Source: Hydractinia symbiolongicarpus (Eukaryota; Cnidaria; Hydrozoa; Anthoathecata; Hydractiniidae). From it: a stretch of 64,000 nucleotides of DNA. Below the pieces are notes generated by a model. That model saw nothing but the letters and a program-made list of their open reading frames with translations, searched no databases and had not been told where the DNA came from. The DNA is taken from the NCBI RefSeq assembly GCF_029227915.1, contig NC_079881.1:27319501-27383500 (forward strand), in the 5' to 3' direction. This document shows positions 13,324 through 21,939 of this stretch, piece by piece; position 1 is the stretch's first letter; every line of letters begins with the position of its first letter. The translations under genes and the position numbers were made by a program.

Positions 13324-14540
13324 GCGTCTCATCAAAAATGAAATCGTTTTTGAAAACTACAAGTCTTATGCGTTTTAGTGGTGAAAAAATAATTTAAAAA
13401 ATCGTTCAAAAAATGGGTTTACTCCCTGGGTACTTTCTTTGTATACTTTTGACTATACGGGCCAAGCCCGGGATTTACGGGAAATCGCGGGTTTTCGTTT
13501 GCCGGCCATTAAACTTCTTTTAATCAGCGTCTCATCAAAAATGAAAACATTTTTGAAAACTACAAGTCTCATGGGCTTTAGTGGTTAAATAATAATTTAA
13601 AAAATCGTTCGGGAAATGAGTTTACTCCTTGGGTACTTTCTTTGTATACTTTTGACTATACGGGCCGAGTCTGGGATTTACGGGAAATCGCAGGTTTTCG
13701 TTTGCCGGCGATTAAACTTCTTTTATTCAGCGTCTCATCAAAAATGAAAACATTTTTGAAAACTACAAGTCTCATGCGATTTAGTGGTGAAAAGATAATT
13801 TAAAAAATTGTTCTGGAAATGAGTTTACTCACAGGGTACTTTCTTTGTATACATTCGACTATACGGGACAAGCCCGGGATTTACGGAAAATCGCAGGTTT
13901 TCGTTTGCCGGCGATTAAACCTCTTTCATTAAGCGTCTCATTAAAAATGAAAACATTTTTGAGAACTACAAGTCTCATTCGTTCTAGTGGTGCAGAAATA
14001 ATTTGAAAAATCGTTCGGGAAATCAGTTTACTTCTTGGGTACTTTCTTTATATACATTTAACTATACGGCCAAGCCCGGGATTTACGGAAAATCGCTGGT
14101 TTTCGTTTGCCGGCGATTAAACTTCTTTTATTCAGCGTCTCATCAAAAATGAAAACAAGTTTAAAAACTACAAGTCTCATGCGTTTTAGTGGTGAACAAA
14201 TAATTTAAAAAATTGTTCGGGAAATGAGTTTACTCCCTGGGTACTTTCTTTTTATACTTTTGACTATACGGGCCGAGTCTGGGATTTATGGGAATTCGCA
14301 GGTTTTCTTTTGCCGGCGATTAAACTTCTTTTATTCAGCGTCTCATCAAAAATGAAAACATTTTTGAAAACTACAAGTCTAATGCGATTTAGTAGTGAAA
14401 AGATAATTTAAAAAATCGTTCTGGAAATGAGTTTACTCACAGGGTACTTTCTTTGTATACATTCGACTATACGGGACAAGCCCGGGATTTACGGGAAATC
14501 GCAGGTTTTCGTTTGCCGGCGATTAAACCTCTTTCATTAG
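13324..14540. repeat. 6-monomer higher-order unit, copy 2 (1,217 bp)
   Basis: Second tandem copy of 12107-13323. The junction lies in GCGTCTCAT at 13324, where a C-type left half (CATTAG) is joined to an E'-type right half (CAAAAATGAAATCG). The copy ends at the same point of a C monomer, 14541. One difference noticed: AAATGAGTTTAC near 14223 for AAATGGGTTTAC near 13006. Confidence 0.9.
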
Positions 14541-15627
14541 GCGTCTCATTAAAAATGAAAACATTTTTGAGAACTACAAGTCTCATTCGTTCTAGTGGTG
14601 CAGAAATAATTTGAAAAATCGTTCGGGAAATCAGTTTACTCCTTGGGTACTTTCTTTATATACATTCAACTATACGGGCCAAGCCCGGGATTTACGGGAA
14701 ATGGCGGGTTTTCGTTTGCCGGCGATTAAACTTCTTTTAATCAGCGTCTCATCAAAAATGAAAACATTTTTGAAAACTACAAGTCTCATGGGCTTTAGTG
14801 GTTAAATAATAATTTAAAAAATCGTTAGGGAAATGAGTTTACTCCCTGGGTACTTTCTTTGTATACTTTTGACTATACGGGCCGAGTCTGGGATTTACGG
14901 GAAATCGCAGGTTTTCGTTTGCCGGCGATTAAACTTCTTTTATTCAGCGTTTCATCAAAAATGAAAACATTTTTGAAAACAACAAGTCTCATGCGATTTA
15001 GTGGTGAAAAGATAATTTAAAAAATCGTTCTGGAAATGAGTTTACTCACAGGGTACTTTCTTTGTATACATTCGACTATACGGGACAAGCCCGGGATTTA
15101 CGGGAAATCGCAGGTTTTCGTTTGCCGGCGATTAAACCTCTTTCATTAGGCGTCTCATTAAAAATGAAAACATTTTTGAGAACTACAAGTCTCATTCGTT
15201 CTAGTGGTGCAGAAATAATTTGAAAAATCGTTCGGGAAATCAGTTTACTCCTTGGGTACTTTCTTTATATACATTCAACTATACGGGCCAAGCCCGGGAT
15301 TTACGGGAAATGGCGGGTTTTCGTTTGCCGGCGATTAAACTTCTTTTAATCAGCGTCTCATCAAAAATGAAAACATTTTTGAAAACTACAAGTCTTATGC
15401 GTTTTAGTGGTGAAAAAATAATTTAAAAAATCGTTCGGGAAATGAGTTTACTCCCTGGGTACTTTCTTTGTATACTTTTGACTATACGGGCCGAGTCTGG
15501 GATTTACGGGAAATCGCAGGTTTTCGTTTGCCGGCGATTAAACTTCTTTTATTCAGCGTTTCATCAAAAATGAAAACATTTTTGAAAACAACAAGTCTCA
15601 TGCGATTTAGTGGTGAAAAGATAATTT
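14410..15627. repeat. Two C-D-B three-monomer units (609 bp each)
   Basis: C monomers begin at 14410, 15019 and 15628. Between them lie a D monomer with GAAATGGCGGG and a B monomer with CAGCGTTTCATC and AACAACAAG. The second D differs at its 3' end (CTTATGCG against CATGGGC in the first), showing that the exchange point varied. The same trimer is found at 26406-27623. Confidence 0.85.
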
Positions 15628-18600
15628 AAAAAATCGTTCTGGAAATGAGTTTACTCACAGGGTACTTTCTTTGTATACATTCGACTATACGGGACAAGCC
15701 CGAGATTTACGGGAAATCGCAGGTTTTCGTTTGCCGGCGATTAAACCTCTTTCATTAGGCGTCTCATTAAAAATGAAAACATTTTTGAGAACTACAAGTC
15801 TCATTCGTTCTAGTGGTGCAGAAATAATTTGAAAAATCGTTCGGGAAATCAGTTTACTTCTTGGGTACTTTCTTTATATACATTCAACTATACGGGCCAT
15901 GCCCGGGATTTACGGGAAATCGCGGGTTTTCGTTTGCCGGCGATTAAACTTCTTTTATTCAGCGTCTCATCAAAAATGAAAACATTTTTGAAAACTACAA
16001 GTCTTATGCGTTTTAGTGGTGAAAAAATAATTTAAAAAATCGTTCGGGAAATGAGTTTACTCCCTGGGTACTTTCTTTTTATACTTTTGACTATACGGGC
16101 CAAGCCCGGGATTTACGGGAAATCGCTGGTTTTCGATTGCCGACGATTAAACCTCTTTCATTAAGCGTTTCATCAAAAATGAAAACACTTTTGAAAACTA
16201 CAAGTCTCATGCGTTTTAGTGGTGAAAAAATAATTTAAAAAATCGTTCGGAAAATGAGTTTCCTCCCTGGGTACTTTCTTTGTATACTTTTGACTATACG
16301 GGCCAAGCCCAGGATTTACGGGAAATGGCGGGTTTTCGTTTGCCGGCAATTAAACTTCTTTTAATCAGCGTCTCATCAAAAATGAAAACATTTTTGAAAA
16401 CAACAAGTCTCATGCGATTTAGTGGTAAAAAGATAATTTAAAAAATCGTTCTGGAAATGAGTTTACTCACAGGGTACTTTCTTTGTATACATTCGACTAT
16501 ACGGGATAAGCCCGGGATTTACGGGAAATTGCAGGTTTTCGTTTGCAGGCGATTAAACCTCTTTCATTAAGCGTCTCATTAAAAATGAAAACATTTTTGA
16601 GAACTACAAGTCTCATTCGTTCTAGTGGTGCAGAAATAATTTGAAAAATCGTTCGGGAAATCAGTTTACTCCCTGGGTACTTTTTTTTATACTTTTGACT
16701 ATACGGGCCAAGCCCGGCATTTACGGGAAATCGCGGGTTTTCGTTTGCCGGCGATTAAACTTCTTTTATTCAGCGTCTCATCAAAAATGAAAACATTTTT
16801 GAAAACTACAAGTCTTATGCGTTTTAGTGGTGAAAAAATAATTTAAAAAATCGTTCTGGAAATGAGTTTACTCACAGGGTACTTTCTTTGTATACATTCG
16901 ACTATGCGGGCCAAGCCCGGGATTTGCGGGAAATTGCGGGTTTTCGTTTGCCGGCGATTAAACCTCTTTCATTAAGGGTCTCATCAAAAATGAAAACATT
17001 TTTAAAAACTACAAGTCTCATGGGCTTTAGTGGTGAAATAATAATTTAAAAAATCGTTCGGGAAATGAGTTTACTTCCTGGGTACTTTCTTTGTATACTT
17101 TTGACTATACGGGCCGAGTCTGGGATTTACGGGAAATCGCAGGTTTTCGTTTGCCGGCGATTAAACTTCTTTTATTCAGCTTCTCATCAAAAATGAAAAC
17201 ATTTTTGAAAACTACAAGTCTTATGCGTTTTAGTGGTGAAAAAATAATTTAAAAAATCGTTCTGGAAATGAGTTTACTCACAGGGTACTTTCTTTGTATA
17301 CATTCGACTATACGGGCCGAGTCTGGGATTTACGGGAAATCGCGGGTTTTCGTTTGCCGGCGATTAAACCTCTTTCATTAAGGGTCTCATCAAAAATGAA
17401 AACATTTTTGAAAACTACAAGTCTACTGCGATTTAGTGGTGAAAAGATAATTTAAAAAATCGTTCTGGAAATGAGTTTACTCACAGGGTACTTTCTTTGT
17501 ATACTTTTGACTATACGGGCCAAGCCCGGGATTTACGGGAAATCGCTGGTTTTCGTTTGCCGACGATTAAACCTCTTTCATTAAGCGTCTCATTGAAAAT
17601 GAAAACATTTTTGAAAACTACGAGTCTCATACGTTCTAGTGGTGCAGAAATAATTGGAAAAATCGTTCGGGAAATCAGTTTACTCATTAGGTACTTTCTT
17701 TATATACATTCAACTATACGTGCCAAGCCCGGGATTTACGGGAACTCGCGGGTTTTCGTTTGCCGGCGATTAAACTTCTTTTACTGAGCGTCTCATCAAA
17801 AATGAAAACAAGTTTAAAAACTACAAGTTTCATGCGTTTTAGTGGTGAAAAAATAATTTAAAACATCGTTCGGGAAATGAGTTTACTCCCTGGGTACTTT
17901 CTTTTTATACTTTTGACTATACGGGCTAAGCCCGGGATGTACGGGAAATGGCGGGTTTTCGTTTGCCGGCGATTAAACTTTTTTTATTCAGCGTCTCATC
18001 AAAAATGAAATATTTTTGAAAACTAAAAGTCTTATGCGTTTTAGTGGTGAAAAAATAATTTAAAAAATCGTTCTGGAAATGAGTTTACTCACAGGGTACT
18101 TTCTTTGTATACTTTTGACTATACGGGCCGAGTCTGGCATTTACGGGAAATCGCAGGTTTTGGTTTGCCGGCGATTAAACTTCTTTTATTCAGCGTCTCA
18201 TCAAAAATGAAAACATTTTTGAAAACTACAAGTCTCATGCGATTTAGTGGTGAAAAGATAATTTAAAAAATCGTTCTGGAAATGAGTTTACTCACAGGGT
18301 ACTTTCTTTGTATACATTCGACTATACGGGACAAGTCCGGAATTTACGGGAAATCGCAGGTTTTCGTTTGCCGGCGATTAAACCTCTTTCATTAAGCGTC
18401 TCATTAAAAATGAAAACATTTTTGAGAACTACAAGTCTCATTCGTTCTAGTGGTGCAGAAATAATTTGAAAAATCGTTCGGGAAATCAGTTAACTCCTTG
18501 GGTACTTTCTTTATATACATTCAACTATACGGGCCAAGCCCGGGATTTACGGGAAATCGCGGGTTTTCGTTTGTCGGCGATTAAACTTCTTTTATTCAGC

Positions 18601-18852
18601 GTCTCATCAAAAATGAAAACAAGTTTAAAAACTACAAGTCTCATGCGTTTTAGTGGTGAAAAAATAATTTAAAAAATCGTTCGGGAAATGAGTTTACTCC
18701 CTGGGTACTTTCTTTTTATACTTTTGACTATACGGGCCAAGCCCGGGATTTACGGGAAATCGCGGGTTTTCGTTTGCCGGCGATTAAACTTTTTTTATTC
18801 TGCGTCTCATCAAAAATGAAAACATTTTTGAAAACTACAAGTCTTATGCGTT

Positions 18853-18855
18853 TTA
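18853..18855. other. Target-site duplication TTA, left copy
   Basis: TTA directly precedes the left inverted repeat. The matching TTA is at 20502-20504. Three-base TTA/TAA duplications are characteristic of PIF/Harbinger insertion. Confidence 0.92.
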
Positions 18856-18897
18856 AGGCTGAAATACACTATCATTTTTCAATGATCATTTTCCAAT
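18856..18897 (+). repeat. Left terminal inverted repeat (42 bp)
   Basis: Begins AGGCTGAAATACACTATC and ends TCATTTTCCAAT. It matches the reverse complement of 20460-20501 at all 42 positions. Homology stops at 18898 (TATCATTG against GATACATT). Confidence 0.96.
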
Positions 18898-19133
18898 TAT
18901 CATTGATAAATGACAGTGTATACAGAAGAAAATGTCATTTTTTACACTCTCATTTCCAATGATCCTTAAAAATGAAAAGTTGAACATGTTCAACTTTTAA
19001 TTTTTCAATGACATTTTTTTTCTATTGTTTTAAATCGAATCCATTGTTTTCGCACACGTGTTTGTTGCACGCGATGTAGTTTAGGCGTAAATATAGATAA
19101 AAACAAAGATTTGAACAAGTAATTCACCCGAGA
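18898..19133 (+). other. Left subterminal region and leader of the MADF gene
   Basis: Non-coding. Just inside the inverted repeat are several short ATCATT/AATGA-type motifs, including AAATGACAGTGTATA near 18907-18921, which resembles the terminal AATGATAGTGTATTT. A 24 bp perfect palindrome lies at 18975-18998. An ACACGTGT palindrome (E-box core CACGTG at 19055-19060) and an AT-rich TAAATATAG near 19088 lie upstream of the first ATG. A promoter here is possible but unproven. Confidence 0.5.
18975..18998. repeat. Perfect 24-bp palindrome in the left subterminal region
   Basis: The half-site AAAAGTTGAACA is followed at once by its reverse complement TGTTCAACTTTT with no loop. It is single-copy in the window and could form a cruciform or bind a dimeric protein. 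No function can be assigned. Confidence 0.85.
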
Positions 19134-19591
19134 ATGAAGACGCAAGAAGCGACCGAAATTTTTTTTGAGATTTGGAGAAGCCAGCCCAGTTTGTGGGAGG
19201 TTAAATCCCCGTTTTATAAGGACAGAAACGATAAGGCAAAAAGTTATGAGATATTCAAAGGCAGACTAGGAATGGAAGGTTTGTGTTATTTCGAATGGTT
19301 TGGATGAGAAAAGAAAAACATGTATATTTTTATGATCTGTTTTTCTTTTTAGAAAAATTAGTGAGGAGTAAAATGAATACACTACGAAGTTATTTTAGCG
19401 CAGAATTGAAGAAAGTAAACAACAGCAACAAATGTGGAGCAGGACGAGATGATGTTTACGAAAGTTAATGGCCATACTTTCAGTCCTTGCTATTCCTACG
19501 TGACTCCATCGTCCCAAGAAAAACAACTTCTTCGATGGTGGGTATAAATTTCAGACAAATTTTTCTTGCCATGGAACAGCACCGGTGGAGT
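19134..19591 (+). pseudogene. MADF-domain protein of Harbinger element, two exons, broken by stop codons
   Basis: In Harbinger elements the second protein is a Myb/SANT- or MADF-type DNA-binding partner that helps the transposase reach DNA and the nucleus. Exon 1 (19134-19278) starts at ATG and reads IWRSQPSLWEVKSPFYKDRN, the N-terminal half of a MADF domain with its conserved LW and YKDRN. A 74 bp GT-AG intron (19279-19352) follows. Exon 2 starts at 19353 and continues in frame with KMNTLRSYFSAELKKV, then CGAGRDDVYES, the usual second half of the domain. A TAA at 19466-19468 interrupts it. The same frame then reads WPYFQSLLFLRDS and RKTTSS, which belongs to the family, and meets another TAA at 19592. 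The expected product is therefore truncated within the domain. It overlaps the end of the minus-strand transposase piece. A BESS or other C-terminal domain is not seen. The MADF identification rests on motif recognition without a database search. Confidence 0.8.
19279..19352 (+). other. Probable 74-bp intron in the MADF-domain gene
   Basis: Donor GAAG|GTTTGTG and acceptor TTTTTCTTTTTAG| preceded by a clear pyrimidine tract. Removal joins a G to AA to make one GAA codon, so the reading frame passes from exon 1 to exon 2 and the MADF domain reads continuously (GRLGME then EKLVRSKM). Unspliced, exon 1 ends at TGA 19305-19307 with an unrelated tail. Confidence 0.8.
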
Positions 19592-19655
19592 TAAAGTACG
19601 CACAAAATTTATCCCCGATATCTTTCGCATCATTTCTGTAGTTGTTCAGATGAGA
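19551..19655 (-). pseudogene. Harbinger transposase, C-terminal fragment
   Basis: A 34-codon minus-strand open stretch ending at TGA 19553-19551. It contains YRNDAKDIGDKF and YFNSTGAVPWQEKFV, matching the usual end of HARBI1/ALP1-like transposases (an RD-F--YF-----V-WQ pattern). A possible acceptor, CTACAG, would start the exon at 19635. That gives a phase that does not match the donor at 19943 (phase 0 donor, one leftover base at the acceptor). The two pieces therefore cannot be joined directly into one frame, and the middle exons with the DDE core appear deleted. Its stop lies just beyond the last MADF-like residues on the other strand, so the two genes converge. Confidence 0.7.
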
Positions 19656-19942
19656 TTACTCGCCGTAACCTCTTTCAGAACACTGCCCATTCAATCTCCG
19701 ATGCCAAGGAACTCTTCAACACATGCCACACAAAATTACCCAACCTTTGTGTCTCCGCCGTTATCGCCTGTTTTACAGAATATGTACCGACACCCAGTGA
19801 ACATATATCAAAACCCTTATTAGAGTCGAGAAAGTTTGTCAGATCTCAACCCAAAAAGTGAGGGCTCACAAAGTGCAGGGTATTAATGTGTGACTGCTAG
19901 TTTAGTACGTTTGATAAATTACTGAACGAAATATATATTTAC
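19656..19942. other. Transposon interior without recognisable coding homology
   Basis: Lies between the two transposase pieces, where the DDE catalytic exons would be expected. Minus-strand frames contain several stops and none of the expected motifs. On the plus strand, frame 19595-19861 is open for 88 codons without an ATG and lies in the same frame as MADF exon 2. Its translation (for example AKELFNTCHTKLPNL) matches nothing I recognise. It may be intron sequence, deletion-repair filler, or a decayed C-terminus of the MADF gene. Confidence 0.45.
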
Positions 19943-20369
19943 CTTGAGGTATTTTTCTTTTAATCGCATGTAAATAGCTTCGCAAACTTCAGCGATGAAC
20001 TGTGACAAAATACTTTTGTGAACGCGAAATAAATACTGTAATTCGGTGTAATTTATCCCACATGAGAAAAACTTCAAAGTTGCAGCTACTTTGACTTTGA
20101 CAGGAATTGGGTCTCGCAAATGCGTTGTTTTTTTCTCAATGTCAACTTCTATGAGATTTAGGAGCTCCTCAAAAATATTCGGCGGCATTCTTAAAAATCG
20201 CGTATACTCTGCAATTTCCTCTACACGCAGTTCATATATGAGAGTATTGTGGAAGACAAGTTCATTTCGCCTATACGGCTTTACCCATACATTTCTTTGC
20301 ATGTTTAGCTCTCTTTTTTGATAACATATACACAACAACAGCTGCCGCTATTTCTTCTTCAGAGTCCAT
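19943..20369 (-). pseudogene. Harbinger (HARBI1-like) transposase, N-terminal exon, frameshifted
   Basis: Probable start is the ATG at 20369-20367, opening MDSEEEIAAAVVV, a common N-terminus of Harbinger transposases. This frame runs on to a TAG at 20273-20271. The family-like continuation (NVWVKPYRRNELVFHN, then RMPPNIFEELL, then RDPIPVKVKVAATLKFF and an FRVHKSILSQFIAEVCEAI helix region) lies in another frame, open from 20338 downward. A one-base shift must therefore lie roughly between 20283 and 20338. The open frame has no ATG before 20302. The exon appears to end at 19943, where CTCAAG is followed by a strong donor, GTAAAT. About 140 residues are covered, corresponding to the N-terminal helical region before the DDE nuclease. 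The catalytic residues are not in this piece. The call is by motif and by its position in the transposon. Confidence 0.82.
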
Positions 20370-20459
20370 GTTGCAAAGAAAACATGCTCAAGTTTCATGT
20401 TTTTAATGATAGTGTATTTGCGCCAAAATTTGTCATTTTTAATGTCATTGGAATGTATC
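20370..20459. other. Right subterminal region, upstream of the transposase start
   Basis: Short non-coding stretch that would hold the transposase promoter. It contains an internal copy of the transposon end, AATGATAGTGTATTT at 20405-20419, identical to 20481-20495 in the terminal repeat. It also has TGTCATTTTTAATGTCATT nearby. Such repeated subterminal motifs are typical transposase-binding sites, but binding is inferred only. Confidence 0.5.
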
Positions 20460-20501
20460 ATTGGAAAATGATCATTGAAAAATGATAGTGTATTTCAGCC
20501 T
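20460..20501 (-). repeat. Right terminal inverted repeat (42 bp)
   Basis: Reverse complement of 18856-18897 with no mismatch. Full identity suggests either a fairly recent insertion or constraint on transposase binding sites. Confidence 0.96.
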
Positions 20502-20504
20502 TTA
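20502..20504. other. Target-site duplication TTA, right copy
   Basis: TTA directly follows the right inverted repeat and continues into GTGGTGAAAAAATAATTT of the interrupted E-type satellite monomer. Confidence 0.92.
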
Positions 20505-21154
20505 GTGGTGAAAAAATAATTTAAAAAATCGTTCTGGAAATGAGTTTACTCACAGGGTACTTTCTTTGTATACATTCGACTATGCGGGCCAATCCCGGGA
20601 TTTGCGGGAAATCGCGGGTTTTCGTTTGCCGGCGATTAAACCTCTTTCATTAAGGGTCTCATCAAAAATGAAAACATTTTTAAAAACTACAAGTCTCATG
20701 GGCTTTAGTGTTGGAATAATAATTTAAAAAATCGTTCGGGAAATGAGTTTACTCCCTGGGTACTTTCTTTATATACATTCAACTATACGGTCCAAGCCCG
20801 GGATTTACGGGAAATCGCGGGTTTTCGTTTGCCGGCGATTAAACTTCTTTTATTCAGCGTCTCATCAAAAATGAAAACAAGTTTAAAAACTACAAGTCTC
20901 ATGCGTTTTAGTGGTGAAAAAATAATTTAAAAAATCGTTCAAGAAATGAGTTTACTCCCTGGGTACTTTCTTTGTATACATTCGACTATGCGGGCCAAGC
21001 TCGGGATTTGCGGGAAATCGCGGGTTTTCGTTTGCCGGCGATTAAACCTCTTTCATTAAGGGTCTCAACAAAAATGAAAACATTTTTGAAAACTACAAGT
21101 CTCATGCGATTTAGTGGTGAAAAGATAATTTAAAAAATCGTTCTGGAAATGAGT

Positions 21155-21165
21155 TTAACCCTAAC
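21155..21165. other. Rearranged monomer with telomere-like TTAACCCTAAC
   Basis: In this monomer the usual GAGTTTACTCACAGGGTACTTTC is replaced by GAGTTTAACCCTAACTTTC. The segment is four bases shorter and AGGGT appears as ACCCT, as if a few bases had been inverted. It contains less than two units of the animal telomere repeat, so it is most likely a local deletion/inversion and not a telomere seed. Confidence 0.6.
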
Positions 21166-21939
21166 TTTCTTTGTATACTTTTGACTATACGGGCCAAGCC
21201 CGGGATTTACGGGAAATCGCTGGTTTTCGTTTGCCGACGATTAAACCTCTTTCATTAAGCGTTTCATCAAAAATGAAAACACTTTTGAAAACTACAAGTT
21301 TCATGCTTTTTAGTGGTGAAAAAATAATTTAAAAAATCGTTCGGAAAATGAGTTTACTCCCTGGGTACTTTCTTTGTATACTTTTGACTATACGGGCCAA
21401 GCCCGGGATTTACGGGAAATGGCGGGTTTTCGTTTGCCGGCGATTAAACATCTTTTAATCAGCGTCTCATCAAAAATGAAAACATTTTTGAAAACTACAA
21501 GTCTCATGGGCTTTAGTGGTTAAATAATAATTTAAAAAATCGTTCGGGAAATGCGTTTACTCCCTGGGTACTTTCTTTGTATACTTTTGACTATACGGGC
21601 CGAGTCTGGGATTTACGGGAAATCGCAGGTTTACGTTTGCCGGCGATTAAACTTCTTTTATTCAGCGTCCCATCAAAAATGAAAACATTTTTGAAAACTA
21701 CAAGTCTCATGCGATTTAGTGGTGAAAAGATAATTTAAAAAATCGTTCTGGAAATGAGTTTACTCACAGGGTACTTTCTTTGTATACATTCGACTATACG
21801 GGACAAGCCCGGGATTTACGGGAAATCGCAGGTTTTCGTTTGCCGGCGAATAAACCTCTTTCATTAAGCGTCTCATTAAAAATGAAAACATTTTTGAGAA
21901 CTACAAGTCTCATTCGTTCTAGTGGTGCAGAAATAATTT

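Larger units (their letters stand above)
1..18855. repeat. 203-bp satellite array, left block (about 93 monomers)
   Basis: Head-to-tail monomers of 203 bp. For example, the start AAAAAATCGTT falls at 1, 204 and 407, and the phase is kept with only occasional 1-3 bp indels. Each monomer has an AT-rich left part, a GC-rich core (ACGGGCC, CCCGGG, ATTTACGGGAAATCGCGGG, GCCGGCG) and an AT-rich right part ending in AGTGGTGAAAAAATAATTT. Variant classes A-G alternate rather than forming runs of one class, so the homogenised unit is larger than one monomer. The block is interrupted at 18855 inside an E-type monomer by a transposon. No gene is seen. Because 203 is not a multiple of three, any open frame shifts between neighbouring monomers. 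Confidence 0.97.
18856..20501. mobile_element. Non-autonomous PIF/Harbinger DNA transposon, 1,646 bp
   Basis: Bounded by perfect 42 bp terminal inverted repeats beginning AGGCTGAAATACAC and flanked by a 3 bp duplication, TTA, at 18853-18855 and 20502-20504. Removing the element and one TTA restores an unbroken satellite monomer (GCGTTTTAGTGGTG). Inside are a plus-strand MADF-domain gene and minus-strand pieces of a Harbinger transposase, converging tail to tail. The TTA target, the inverted repeats and this gene pair together identify the Harbinger superfamily. Autonomous members are usually about twice this size or more. Here the DDE catalytic region is not recognisable and both genes carry disabling mutations, so movement would need enzyme supplied from another copy. 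Confidence 0.93.

Noticed and set aside
19566-19823. Plus-strand 85-codon open frame starting MPWNST
   Set aside because: Overlaps the transposase C-terminal piece and shows no domain. Composition looks like a chance frame.
20091-20321. Plus-strand 76-codon open frame inside the transposon
   Set aside because: Antisense shadow of the transposase N-terminal exon, which has recognisable family motifs.
19919-20338. Taking the open frame from 20338 as a complete 139-residue protein
   Set aside because: Its first codon is TTG, the family start (MDSEEE) is upstream in another frame, and its last residues come from reading past a splice donor at 19943.
18856-20501. Alternative reading as a short MITE or as a Tc1/mariner or hAT element
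   Set aside because: The duplication is TTA (not TA or 8 bp), and the encoded pieces match Harbinger transposase plus a MADF partner.
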